In this document: one piece after another, positions 26,431-34,651 of the stretch
Position numbering within the stretch: position 1 is the stretch's first letter
Layout of the letters: every line of letters begins with the position of its first letter
From: Terriglobus albidus
Lineage (GTDB): Bacteria; Acidobacteriota; Terriglobia; Terriglobales; Acidobacteriaceae
Assembly: GCF_008000815.1 (NCBI RefSeq)
Contig: NZ_CP042806.1
Coordinates: forward strand, 3,100,001-3,164,000
Length of the DNA stretch: 64,000 bases
Direction: 5' to 3'
The notes under the pieces: generated by a model
What the model was told of the DNA's origin: nothing
The model's database searches: none
The model's input: the letters and a program-made list of their open reading frames with translations, nothing else
Position numbers and translations under genes: made by a program

Positions 26431-26566
26431 CACGGTCACTCCTTTGGACAATGCATAGAAGCTAGCAGTACTCCTTTGCAATGTCCATAGGAAAGATGGA
26501 AAGGCAAAAGCAGCCCGGGAACTTGCATTCGTCAGGAGCTTATATCGTCTGCGCTTTCGATAGGCG

Positions 26567-26983
26567 TTATCGTTGCGGTCTTTTCGTCTCAATCAGTAGA
26601 CGGTAGGTAACTATGCCAATTGCTCCTGACAATGAGGCCAAAGCAGGCCATCCAATATTCTCAGCACGATAGAGTTGCTCTTCACGATCTATCGCTAAGA
26701 AAATGATTGCACCTGCAACTGCACCAAGAAGCCCTAGACCCCAAATGGGCATTTGAATCACCCGATGGCCTGCCAAAACCATTGGGATGCCTACGACGAT
26801 CCACGCGATTGCAAAGATAGGAATGCCCGATATAAGGGCCGCCAGTACTCCATAAGGTGATTTAACGGAGATCCCGAATGCTGCTGCGGCGGCTAGCCAG
26901 CTCACTCCGAGGGCTACGAAGGACGAGACGACACGCGGGAAAAGAGACCGGCTTTGGGACGTGATCAGATTTGTCTTTGCCAT
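26567..26983 (-). CDS. Small integral membrane protein, unknown function
   Basis: 138 aa from the ATG at 26983 (MAKTNLITSQ); an upstream in-frame start at 27070 is possible but adds an unlikely N-terminus. Four hydrophobic segments are visible: VVSSFVALGVSWLAAAAAFGI, VLAALISGIPIFAIAWIVVG, LGLLGAVAGAIIFLA and WPALASLSGAIGIVTYRLL. Gly and Ala rich, no charged residues inside the segments, no recognised motif. It is followed 137 bp downstream by the ADOP gene on the same strand and is divergent from the SDR gene at 27115. Confidence 0.6.
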   Translation of the reverse strand: MAKTNLITSQSRSLFPRVVSSFVALGVSWLAAAAAFGISVKSPYGVLAALISGIPIFAIAWIVVGIPMVLAGHRVIQMPIWGLGLLGAVAGAIIFLAIDREEQLYRAENIGWPALASLSGAIGIVTYRLLIETKRPQR

Positions 26984-27114
26984 GATGAATCGACCTGCCC
27001 TCGGCTTTTCCAGGAGACCCACTTTTGCTAAGAGCAGAGTGCCTGGCGTAGAAAAGATGGGAAGCTCCATCGCTATTCTGCGATGAGAAGACTCTCAAAG
27101 CAAAGGAACTTACG

Positions 27115-27855
27115 ATGAAGCGAACGGCATTGGTAACTGGAGCATCGCGAGGTCTTGGGCGTGCTATCGCACTCGAACTCGGCGCATCCGGCATGAATGT
27201 GGTCGTCAACTACTTCAACGGCAAAGACGGAGCTGAAGATATTTGCGATCAGATCCACAAGCTCGGTGCGCAAGCCCTGGCCGTAAAGGCTGACGTTCGA
27301 AATCCCGCGGAGATAGACGCGCTCGTCACGGAGGCTGAGAAGGCTTTCGGGGGCATCGACATCTTGATCGTCAATGCGACAGGACCTCAGCCGATGCTTT
27401 CGATCGAAGAGCAGACGTGGGAAAGCTATCTCGATCAATTGGAGTTTTTTGTGAAGTCTCCGCTACTTCTGCTCAAGCGTGTTCTTCCCCGTATGAGAGA
27501 GAAGCGGTTTGGCCGCATCATTCAGATCGGAAGCGAAGTCTTCGAATTGGGAAACCATCGGTTCGCCAATTATGTGGCAGCAAAAGGCGCTCAGCTTGGG
27601 CAGACCCGTTCCTGGGCACGCGAACTGGCGCCGACCGGCATTACCGTGAATCTGGTTGCCCCCGGCTGGATACCCACGGAGCGGCACGTCGGCACTCCCC
27701 AGGCAGAGATAGACCAGTATCTGCAAACCCTGCCGACAAAGAAGATGGGAGTTCCTCAAGATGTCGCGAAGGCGGTGGCCTTCCTCGCGAGCGACGGGGC
27801 TGGATTTGTCACGGGACAGAAAATTTCGGTGAATGGCTCCAATACGCTCGAGTAG
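27115..27855 (+). CDS. SDR family oxidoreductase
   Basis: 246 aa. The cofactor motif is TGASRGLG, with NAT replacing the usual NNAG after the third strand. The active-site region has Ser in IQIGSEVF and the YVAAK (YxxxK) pair. The C-terminal part has PGWIPTERHV and the GVPQDVAKAVAFLASD segment shared with FabG-like enzymes. AAAGGA lies eight bases before the ATG. The last 121 bp of the gene are copied almost exactly at 29620-29740, and a small repeat (family B) begins about a dozen bases after the stop. Substrate unknown. Confidence 0.88.
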   Translation: MKRTALVTGASRGLGRAIALELGASGMNVVVNYFNGKDGAEDICDQIHKLGAQALAVKADVRNPAEIDALVTEAEKAFGGIDILIVNATGPQPMLSIEEQTWESYLDQLEFFVKSPLLLLKRVLPRMREKRFGRIIQIGSEVFELGNHRFANYVAAKGAQLGQTRSWARELAPTGITVNLVAPGWIPTERHVGTPQAEIDQYLQTLPTKKMGVPQDVAKAVAFLASDGAGFVTGQKISVNGSNTLE

Positions 27856-27866
27856 ATGAGCGAGCG

Positions 27867-27965
27867 CTATTGGAAGTTTGCCGATTTGATACTTATAAGG
27901 CGGCTTGTGGGTAACGACAGCTCTGTGAGCTTCCGATAAGTGCGTTTATAAGCGCTTATATAAAG
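27867..27965 (+). repeat. Repeat family B, copy 1
   Basis: Aligns with 34404-34492 and partly with 29772-29830. It contains GGCTTGTGGGTAACGACAG and ends in GATAAGTGCGTTTATAAG followed by the 14-base palindrome TATAAGCGCTTATA. Lies directly after the SDR stop. Confidence 0.55.
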
Positions 27966-28060
27966 CAAGCCTCCGTCAACCGAGGTCGTCGTAGTTGTGC
28001 AGCTCCACGAAGTTGCTGTAATAACGTTTGAAATCGGCTGCGATAAAATGGGTGTCTCCC

Positions 28061-29368
28061 ATGAGGGCTTCAGTGAACTACTTCGCCTACTTGCTCTATG
28101 CGTATTGCACCCTAATGGCCTCCGGGCAAACGTCTGCCACGAATACAGCCGCCGATGATGCGTTGCTGGACAGAATGATCGCAGCCAATGTACTCACAAC
28201 TCCGGGTGCTCCTCCTTTTCACGCCATCCTCGAAATTACCAGTGAGTCTTCCAGTTCCACCGAGCACCATGGCCGGATCGAGGTGTTCTGGGAAGATCCA
28301 ACTAGCTACTCCCTCAAATTGGATACGCCGGAATTCGGTCAAACCCTTATCGTTAGTGGCGACCAGGTTCAGGAGTCCGACAGCGGAGATTTCTATCCCG
28401 GTTGGGTGCAAAACTTTGTCGCGGCCCTGCTTGATCCGATGGCGCGCGCAAAAGACCTTCGTGGTCACCCGAACGCCTACAATGACTTTCCAGCCGCCGC
28501 TGCTTACTGCATCAAACGCGATGACCGTCGCAACGGCATTACAGATGACCTCACCTTCGCTCAGGTCTGCTACAACAAGTCATTGGGCACGAACCTCTCC
28601 TACACACTCGACTTTACCCACTATCTCGGTTTGGAGAATTTCAGACAGTTCCATGAAAAGTCGATTGCTCACACCTATCACACCAGTACTCGCGACGACA
28701 CCAAACTGCAGGGTGTACTCACAACACTTGAAGACTGGAAACCTGATAGAACGCTGCTAACCATTACGAACCCGACGGCACCGTCCGGCCGCATTCTTAC
28801 CAGCATCGTCTCTACCGCAACTGAAGAGTCCCTTGTTCAGGTTGCGCCCAAGGACATCCACTGGCCGCCCGTTCGCGAAGGCCGACTTGAAGGCTATCTC
28901 ATCGTCCATGCCATTACCGACCGTACAGGGCAGGTCCGCGAAGCCTCTCCATACAACTCAGACGATAATCGAGAACTTGCTCCCTTCGATAAACAGGTCG
29001 CGATGCAGTATAAATTCAAGCCATTCTTAGTGGACGGAGTTCCGAGACAGATGGAAATGCCTCTTGTCCTTCACTTCACCACAACTGCCGGTGAGCCCAT
29101 CCCTGAACTGAATGACGCTCAGACACGTAAGTTGATCACCGGTTGCGATCTGCCACATGAAATTTCTGATCCGCCGTCTGCTGGCCAACAAATTGAAATC
29201 ATCTTTTCAGTTAATGCGGAAGGACACATGGGAACAGTCGGGAGTTCAGATCGCAAGATTCCTGTGCTGAGTCTTTTTCGTCGGTTCCAGAGTTGTAAGT
29301 TTGGGCTCTACTCTCAAAAAGGGAAGGTCACACAGTACCACGCGCACCTGAGTGTTAAAGCGCAGTAA
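28061..29368 (+). CDS. Secreted protein with TonB-like C-terminal domain
   Basis: 435 aa from the ATG at 28061 (a TTG at 28028 is also in frame). A signal peptide (YLLYAYCTLMASGQT) is followed by ~220 residues of unrecognised beta-rich sequence that may bind a hydrophobic ligand. Residues from GRLEGYLIVHAITDRTGQV to MEMPLVLHFTT match the TonB C-terminal fold: a strand, RTGQVREA, FDKQVAMQYKFKPFLVDGVP and a last strand. A third part (TGCDLPHEISDPPSAGQQIEIIF) is again unassigned. With no N-terminal membrane anchor beyond the signal, it is not a classic energy transducer. This architecture is common in Acidobacteriota and its role is unknown. Confidence 0.65.
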   Translation: MRASVNYFAYLLYAYCTLMASGQTSATNTAADDALLDRMIAANVLTTPGAPPFHAILEITSESSSSTEHHGRIEVFWEDPTSYSLKLDTPEFGQTLIVSGDQVQESDSGDFYPGWVQNFVAALLDPMARAKDLRGHPNAYNDFPAAAAYCIKRDDRRNGITDDLTFAQVCYNKSLGTNLSYTLDFTHYLGLENFRQFHEKSIAHTYHTSTRDDTKLQGVLTTLEDWKPDRTLLTITNPTAPSGRILTSIVSTATEESLVQVAPKDIHWPPVREGRLEGYLIVHAITDRTGQVREASPYNSDDNRELAPFDKQVAMQYKFKPFLVDGVPRQMEMPLVLHFTTTAGEPIPELNDAQTRKLITGCDLPHEISDPPSAGQQIEIIFSVNAEGHMGTVGSSDRKIPVLSLFRRFQSCKFGLYSQKGKVTQYHAHLSVKAQ

Positions 29369-29401
29369 GAAACCAGCAATGATAGCGCCGGTATCGATTC
29401 G

Positions 29402-29442
29402 TTCTACGCCGAGCGCGTAAGTGTGAGCACGGTGATATCGTC
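29402..29442 (-). pseudogene. Fragment of SpoIIE-phosphatase gene 3' end
   Basis: About 40 bases match the 3' end of the phosphatase gene (36625-36663) with two mismatches (shared core CGTAAGTGTGAGCACGGT). Left piece of a three-part mosaic. The whole 29369-29911 stretch holds no intact gene. Confidence 0.7.
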
Positions 29443-29620
29443 CCTGAGATCCGCGCGCAAGCCAGGCTCGACGCTATTCTGCGCCAGGCTGCAGCCGCAG
29501 GTATGCCGGACGGAAAAGCTCCCACTCAATTCCATCTCCAGTTCCAGCCCGGAGACCGCGGCCTCGACTACCTGAAGGACGCGTTCGCCAAGCCCTCCTA
29601 CATGCTGCTCGCACTTTCCG
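29442..29620 (+). pseudogene. Duplicated internal fragment of the ADOP permease gene
   Basis: Near-identical copy, in inverted orientation, of 25254-25432 inside the ADOP gene (a few mismatches by eye). It encodes MPDGKAPTQFHLQFQPGD and on to PSYMLLALS before running into the next fragment. Confidence 0.85.
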
Positions 29621-29740
29621 ACAAAGAAGATGGGAGTTCCTCAAGATGTCGCGAAGGCGGTGGCCTTTCTCGCGAGCGACGGGGCTGGATTTGTCACGGG
29701 TCAGAAAATTTCGGTGAATGGCTCCAATACGCTCGAGTAA
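29620..29740 (+). pseudogene. Duplicated 3' end of the SDR gene
   Basis: Near-identical copy (about two or three mismatches in 121 bases) of 27735-27855, the SDR C-terminal codons including the stop. It joins the ADOP fragment at the shared bases CCG. Read through from the ADOP piece it is in a different frame, so an 86-aa chimeric ORF (29503-29763) exists but is unlikely to be functional. Confidence 0.85.
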
Positions 29741-29771
29741 AGGAACGCCGGGGCTTGCAGTGAAGTATCTC

Positions 29772-29830
29772 TATGGCTTCTGGGTCATGTTAGTCTGCGG
29801 GTTTCCGATAAGCGCGTTTATCAGTATCAA
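29772..29830 (+). repeat. Repeat family B, copy 3 (partial)
   Basis: Contains GCTTCTGGGTCATG, AGTCTGCGGGTTTCC and the near-palindrome GATAAGCGCGTTTATC. It shares the first and last blocks with copy 1 and the AGTCTGCGG block with copy 2. Follows the SDR tail fragment, as copy 1 follows the intact SDR gene. Confidence 0.5.
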
Positions 29831-29911
29831 TTCCGCCGTCACGCCCTATTTGAACATCTCGTGATTGCATTGCGCTGTTCTCGCGTTTCGAGAGCGCTTC
29901 ACAGTATTGCT

Positions 29912-30688
29912 CTAGAGAACTCGACGTATCGGGAGTGGATTAGCTGAGCGCCCGTCCTCTTTACCTCTATTCTTCTTCTTCAAGCTGCCCGGCGCAGTGT
30001 TGAGAGTGGTGATCTTTTCGAGCTCCGCCTCAGCGTGCTTCGCAGCAGCTTCAAGCGTTTTCTCTTCTCCGAGAAACCATGCGCCAATCGCCGCATTCAT
30101 CAGGATCAATGTGACTCCTGCGAGAAGTCTCACCCTGAGATCGTTGCGACTGGCACGTCGCGCACGGGAGGCAAAGGCTTCGGCGATGGCGTCTTCCACC
30201 AGGTGCTTCCTGGAGAGATAGGCCTGCCGTGCGGTCGGGTGACTCGTGGAAATCGCAATGAGCTGCCGCGCACGGGACTCGGGTTGTTTGTTGTATTGCA
30301 CGCCGGCAAGCAGGGTCTGGTGAATCACTTCCATATCGGTGCACTCTGGCGGTGCAGCGCGGATAGCGGCAACCAGAACTGCACCATAGTCCATAACACT
30401 TCTTCCGAGGAGATCATCCTTGGTGGCGAAGTAGCGGAAGAAAGTGCGCTTGGAGATCCCGGCAGCTTTCGCGATCTCGGCCACTTCTGTCTGATCGAAG
30501 CCCTTCTTTTCGAATAAGGCGATCGCCGCATCCAGGATCGCGTTGCTGACGAGTTCCTGCTTCCGGGACCTCAGGTCTTTTTTCTGTTCGGTCAAGATGC
30601 CACACCAGTCTGGATCGTTATCTGTTAAGTCGATGCCAAGCCTATGAAACTGTATCCCGCTCGTATCTTCATGAGAACCTCTATGCAC
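29912..30688 (-). CDS. TetR family transcriptional regulator
   Basis: 258 aa as drawn. The DNA-binding domain is clear: ILDAAIALFEKKGFDQTEVAEIAKAAGISKRTFFRYFATKDDLL is split here between helix 1 (AAIALFEKKGF) and the HTH (IAKAAGISKRTFFRYF). The C-terminal ligand-binding half is helical, and the tail (KKKNRGKEDGRS) is basic. The first ~30 residues are not typical, so a TTG at 30595 (LTEQKKDLRSRK) is a likely true start; the GTG at 30688 abuts the stop of the hydrolase gene upstream. It may be co-transcribed with that gene and regulate it. Effector unknown. Confidence 0.85.
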   Translation of the reverse strand: MHRGSHEDTSGIQFHRLGIDLTDNDPDWCGILTEQKKDLRSRKQELVSNAILDAAIALFEKKGFDQTEVAEIAKAAGISKRTFFRYFATKDDLLGRSVMDYGAVLVAAIRAAPPECTDMEVIHQTLLAGVQYNKQPESRARQLIAISTSHPTARQAYLSRKHLVEDAIAEAFASRARRASRNDLRVRLLAGVTLILMNAAIGAWFLGEEKTLEAAAKHAEAELEKITTLNTAPGSLKKKNRGKEDGRSANPLPIRRVL

Positions 30689-32923
30689 CTACCTTACGGT
30701 CACCCGCATGGAGGTTAGATTCTGAACCAAACCAAAGGACGTGTTCGCGTCGCCTTCGCGTTGGGCCGTTACTCTAACCACAGGGAAGTAGGTTCCGGGA
30801 CGAACGAAGCGATGCACCTCTTCAAAAGCGAACTGGCGACCAATCGAGACCGCCTGCGACGTGAATCGGCCATCGCCTTCGAAATCCCACTCGACCTTGA
30901 CGATCTTGCCAGCAGAAGGCGGTGTCTGAGCCTTCGCCCAAAAAATAACGTCCCTTCCTTTCTTCACCACGGCTATGGGATGGGAGGACAAATTCGATGT
31001 TTTGCCGGCGGCTAATGTCACGACGGGCTGAATGCCCCGACGAAGCTCAGCGTCGGGCTCAAGTCGCACCTGGTTTTCGGCATCTATTCGATAGTTGGTA
31101 CTCTCAGGCGGCGCGATGCCCTGAGCGACCCACGCATCCAAATCCAGCAGTGCCTGCTGCACCTCTCCGAGATAGCTTACGATGTGGTCGGCCGCGTGTG
31201 CGGAATGCTCGAACGCAACACCAGCACTATAGCCCGCAATGTCCGGGCCATGATCGGCATTGTCCATATACCAAAGTCGAAAGCTGCCGGACAGGTCACC
31301 CAACGCGCCTAGCGCCTGCTGCCGATACCAGTCCGCTGACCACGGGTAGGCTGAAACATCAAGAACCGACTCCGCCATGATCATCTTTCCGTGGAATCGC
31401 CCGCTCGCTACGGATCCTGCGCTTGATGCGTTCAGTATCGGACCGATGATCACGCCACGCTGCGGATATAGCGGAGCACCGTCCCTCTTTACATACTGAT
31501 CCCAACCGTACTCGTGTGGCGTTGGCACCTGATGGCGCGAGTAGTACTCGAGAGCGATAGCCCAAGAGTTGTCGAGCCGGACCGCAGTTCCCGAGGTGAT
31601 TCCCGATGCATTCACAACCTTGACCTTGTTGCCTTCGATTCCAGTGATCACGACCGATTGGCCAGCCTTTGGACCGTCCACGATGATTAAGTCGCCGTTC
31701 AGCAGATCCTTGGACGGCTCCAGACCGAGCACTAATTCGTTGCCCTCACCATTGTTCTTGACGGTCGTGTCTTGCCGAACCCGAGCAGCCTGAACCGATG
31801 ACTCCTTCCCCTCATATCCCGGTTTGCTCCAGAAATCCTCGACATAGCTGGGGTCGATGGAACGGACTGCACCTTCCACCGCCCAAAACCCGCCGCCGTT
31901 CAGGGTGGCGTACTGCCACCAGGCTCTTAGCGGGAACCCGAGCCGGGTCACTTCTCTGAGAGTGTTCCGTTGCTCGGCATTCAGCCCCGCATAGGGATCT
32001 CCACTGCCACCTGGCGCTACGGCATCGGCTATCTGTGGCAGCTTGTCACGCAGCACCCGCAACGCCAGCAGTTGCGAGGCCATGAAGTTGGGGATGGCAT
32101 TTGGAACGCCGAACACCATCGGCACTGCACCGTCCCAGACGCCGCTGGTGTTCTCCATTGAGCCAACAGTCTGGTACGCGCCTCCGCTGGCCCCGTAAAG
32201 GTAGCCACGCGGTCGGGCATCCGTCTTGTATATCTCTTTGGCGATAAGGCGTGAGTATTTGGCGGCTGCCGCGTTCGTGCGGTATGCCGCGAGCGGTCCG
32301 CCTGCAGGTACGCCACCCGCATTGTTTGTCGAAACCACATACGCACCGCTCGACAGCGCGAACACCACTGAGCAGGTTGACGTACCGATCTCAGGACAGC
32401 CGGGAGCGGCATCTTCCACACCGATGGTTGGATAGGTCGTCTGGAAGAACCGGTCTTTATACTTCTCTGCCGTTGGGAAGTAGAAAGAAAACCGGGCATT
32501 GGTTCCGCTGAAGCCGCCATGAACGTATGTGAAACTGACCGACACCCCGGAAGCTTTGTCGGTCATGGTGCCGGGCCTCCGCACATCGACGTATGGCTTG
32601 CTCAACTCTGGATCGTTACAGCTCTCGGTGATGAATAGAGGGCCGTGAACTGCCTGCGCCTCGCAAGCAGATGTGACCGGTGGCGCTTGATCCACAACAC
32701 TTGCTTTTTGCGGAACTTCTGCAAAGGCCAAGCCAAAGGTGAGGAGCATCGAAGAGATTCCAACGCTCCATCGCAGTCGGATCTGAATCGCAGGGTAGTC
32801 AGTGTTGCGGCCAGTTCTTTGAATACGATGACCATATTCCACTTCGACACCTCTTCCCAGGCATACGGATGATCTGTCGCTATATTGATGGCACTTGATG
32901 CCAAAGTCAACACTAGATGCCAT
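30689..32923 (-). CDS. Secreted alpha/beta-hydrolase-like protein with C-terminal PKD-like domain
   Basis: 744 aa as drawn, but the signal sequence (GISSMLLTFGLAFAEVP) begins near residue 54, so a start between the 5' end and residue ~45 is likely. The nucleophile elbow is GYLYGASGGAY, with Ser in GxSGG as in tannase and feruloyl-esterase relatives. A late DNADHGPDIAG stretch could carry the acid and His. Residues about 640-744 (VKVEWDFEGDGRF to GTYFPVVRVTA) form a PKD-type Ig domain common in extracellular enzymes. Substrate unknown. The TetR gene directly follows with no gap, and the FAD monooxygenase gene is divergent. Confidence 0.6.
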   Translation of the reverse strand: MASSVDFGIKCHQYSDRSSVCLGRGVEVEYGHRIQRTGRNTDYPAIQIRLRWSVGISSMLLTFGLAFAEVPQKASVVDQAPPVTSACEAQAVHGPLFITESCNDPELSKPYVDVRRPGTMTDKASGVSVSFTYVHGGFSGTNARFSFYFPTAEKYKDRFFQTTYPTIGVEDAAPGCPEIGTSTCSVVFALSSGAYVVSTNNAGGVPAGGPLAAYRTNAAAAKYSRLIAKEIYKTDARPRGYLYGASGGAYQTVGSMENTSGVWDGAVPMVFGVPNAIPNFMASQLLALRVLRDKLPQIADAVAPGGSGDPYAGLNAEQRNTLREVTRLGFPLRAWWQYATLNGGGFWAVEGAVRSIDPSYVEDFWSKPGYEGKESSVQAARVRQDTTVKNNGEGNELVLGLEPSKDLLNGDLIIVDGPKAGQSVVITGIEGNKVKVVNASGITSGTAVRLDNSWAIALEYYSRHQVPTPHEYGWDQYVKRDGAPLYPQRGVIIGPILNASSAGSVASGRFHGKMIMAESVLDVSAYPWSADWYRQQALGALGDLSGSFRLWYMDNADHGPDIAGYSAGVAFEHSAHAADHIVSYLGEVQQALLDLDAWVAQGIAPPESTNYRIDAENQVRLEPDAELRRGIQPVVTLAAGKTSNLSSHPIAVVKKGRDVIFWAKAQTPPSAGKIVKVEWDFEGDGRFTSQAVSIGRQFAFEEVHRFVRPGTYFPVVRVTAQREGDANTSFGLVQNLTSMRVTVR

Positions 32924-33205
32924 ATTGTATTAAGTTGCCATTGCGCTAACCGACGCCGGATTACTACTCATAAGTCGGCTTTTCGTCAGCAATCTTCGGA
33001 TCTTGTGAGGGTTGCTTCAGGCGCTTGGACGAATGCCAATCCGGTACAAGGATCAGGACTGATTTCCTGGTTCTGTTTCCTCAAGGAAGGCTAAACGAAT
33101 TAATTCCGCTCCTTGCGTTGCAGCACTTCATCAGATCCTGTGAGCCAAATCCGTACATTCGGGAACGGGGCACTTGATTCAGGCTGAAGGGCCGGGAAGA
33201 TCACT

Positions 33206-34381
33206 ATGAACGCTATTCGTGGAAAGAAGATCGCCATTGTCGGCGGAGGACCAGGCGGCCTTACTCTGGCACGGCTGCTACAGCAAAGCGGCGCGCGGGT
33301 GTCGGTGTACGAGCGTGATCAAAGCCGCAGTGCACGAGTCCAGGGCAGCGCATTAGACCTCCACGAAGACTCTGGACTGGCAGCCCTGGAAGCCGCCGGC
33401 CTGACAGAAGCCTTCTGGGCGAACCATCGACCAGATCTCAACAACCTCCGCCTTACCGATGAAAACGGTACGGTTCTTCACGATCACTCTCGCCGGATGT
33501 CCGGTCCGGAGAAACGTCCTGAGATCGAACGTGGTCCTCTGCGCGATCTCCTGCTCGATTCGCTTGAGCCTGATACGGTGCAGTGGGACTGCAAGCTGGA
33601 GTCTTCAGAGATTCAGGGGGAGCAGGTCTTGTTACGCTTTGCAGGCGGAAAGACAGCACTGGCCGACATCGCCATCGGCAGCGATGGCGCAAACTCCCGC
33701 TTGCGTGAGCTGGTTACTCCCATCCGGCCGCAGTATGTCGGCGTGTCGCTCGTAGAGGGCCTTATTCCTGCGGCGAAGCAGACAATACCGGAGTTGTGGG
33801 ATCTTCTCGGAGGCTCAGCCTTGATCGCTTTAGGAGGCGAAAGGACGATTGGCATAGGAACTAAGCCGGATGAGAGCGTGTTGCTGTATGCGGGTTTGAA
33901 GACAGATGATCGTGCGGTGAGGCAGAGCCTTGAGGAGGCAGTCGATCCGGATCAGCGAGTCGGATGGTTCCGCGCAAACTTCAAAGGGTGGAGTGACCGA
34001 TGGGAACCACTCTTTAGAGAAGCCGTTTCGATGGTATGGCGTCCGCTCCTTGTTTGCCCGATGGATCAACCTTGGAAGTCGAAGCCAAATGTTACGCTGA
34101 TTGGCGATGCAGCGCATGTCATGCCGCCCTATGCGGGCGAAGGTGTGAACATGGCGATGCTCGACGCCCTGGTCCTGTCGAAGCTTCTTCTTAGCGAGGC
34201 CTCTTCTTCTGACGCCATTGCGGCCTATGAGGCGGAAATGTTTGCCCGGATGCGGCGTATGACGGCAGACACCATGGTTAACACGGAAATGTTCTATGCG
34301 CCGGATGCCTGCGAGCGCGTCGTGGCTTTGTTCCGCAGCTTCGCGGCGAAAGAAGCGATTCCACCATCCTCGGAGGCTTGA
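33206..34381 (+). CDS. FAD-dependent monooxygenase, TetX-like
   Basis: 391 aa, a group A flavin monooxygenase. The N-terminal dinucleotide site is IVGGGPGGLTLARLL, followed by the ARVQGSALDLHEDSGLAAL stretch that strongly recalls the TetX family. The second FAD motif GDAAHVMPPYAGEGVNMAMLDA is complete. TetX enzymes hydroxylate tetracyclines, but many relatives act on other aromatic compounds, so resistance is not implied. GGAAG precedes the ATG. Divergent from the hydrolase gene; a family B repeat begins about 25 bases after the stop. Confidence 0.85.
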   Translation: MNAIRGKKIAIVGGGPGGLTLARLLQQSGARVSVYERDQSRSARVQGSALDLHEDSGLAALEAAGLTEAFWANHRPDLNNLRLTDENGTVLHDHSRRMSGPEKRPEIERGPLRDLLLDSLEPDTVQWDCKLESSEIQGEQVLLRFAGGKTALADIAIGSDGANSRLRELVTPIRPQYVGVSLVEGLIPAAKQTIPELWDLLGGSALIALGGERTIGIGTKPDESVLLYAGLKTDDRAVRQSLEEAVDPDQRVGWFRANFKGWSDRWEPLFREAVSMVWRPLLVCPMDQPWKSKPNVTLIGDAAHVMPPYAGEGVNMAMLDALVLSKLLLSEASSSDAIAAYEAEMFARMRRMTADTMVNTEMFYAPDACERVVALFRSFAAKEAIPPSSEA

Positions 34382-34403
34382 GGTTCGGTGAACAGGGGAA
34401 TGA

Positions 34404-34492
34404 ACGGCTATCGGAAGTTGCCGAGTTGGAATTCACAAGGCGGTTGTGGATAACGACAGTCTGCGGTCTTCTGCTGCGTGCGTTTATCGATT
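34404..34492 (+). repeat. Repeat family B, copy 2
   Basis: Aligns with copy 1 from GGCTATCGGAAGTT through AAGGCGGTTGTGGATAACG to GCGTGCGTTTATC. Lies just after the monooxygenase stop on the same strand. Confidence 0.55.
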
Positions 34493-34651
34493 CCATGGAA
34501 GAACTTTCCGGGTGTTCGGAATATTTTTCATCCTCTAACCGATGAGAACGCGTATAAGTTGCTCATAGCAGGTAGATAGAATCTCAGCGATTTGCGGTCA
34601 TCGAAATGCAAGCTGCTTCGGTCGATCCCCATCCTCCGTAGGAGCAATTCG

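Noticed and set aside
29503-29763. 86-aa chimeric ORF as a real gene
   Set aside because: It fuses an ADOP fragment to an SDR fragment read out of frame, with no ribosome site.
27867-34492. Repeat family B as integron attC sites
   Set aside because: Position after genes and near-palindromic ends are suggestive, but I could not find paired RYYYAAC/GTTRRRY core sites and no integrase is in view.
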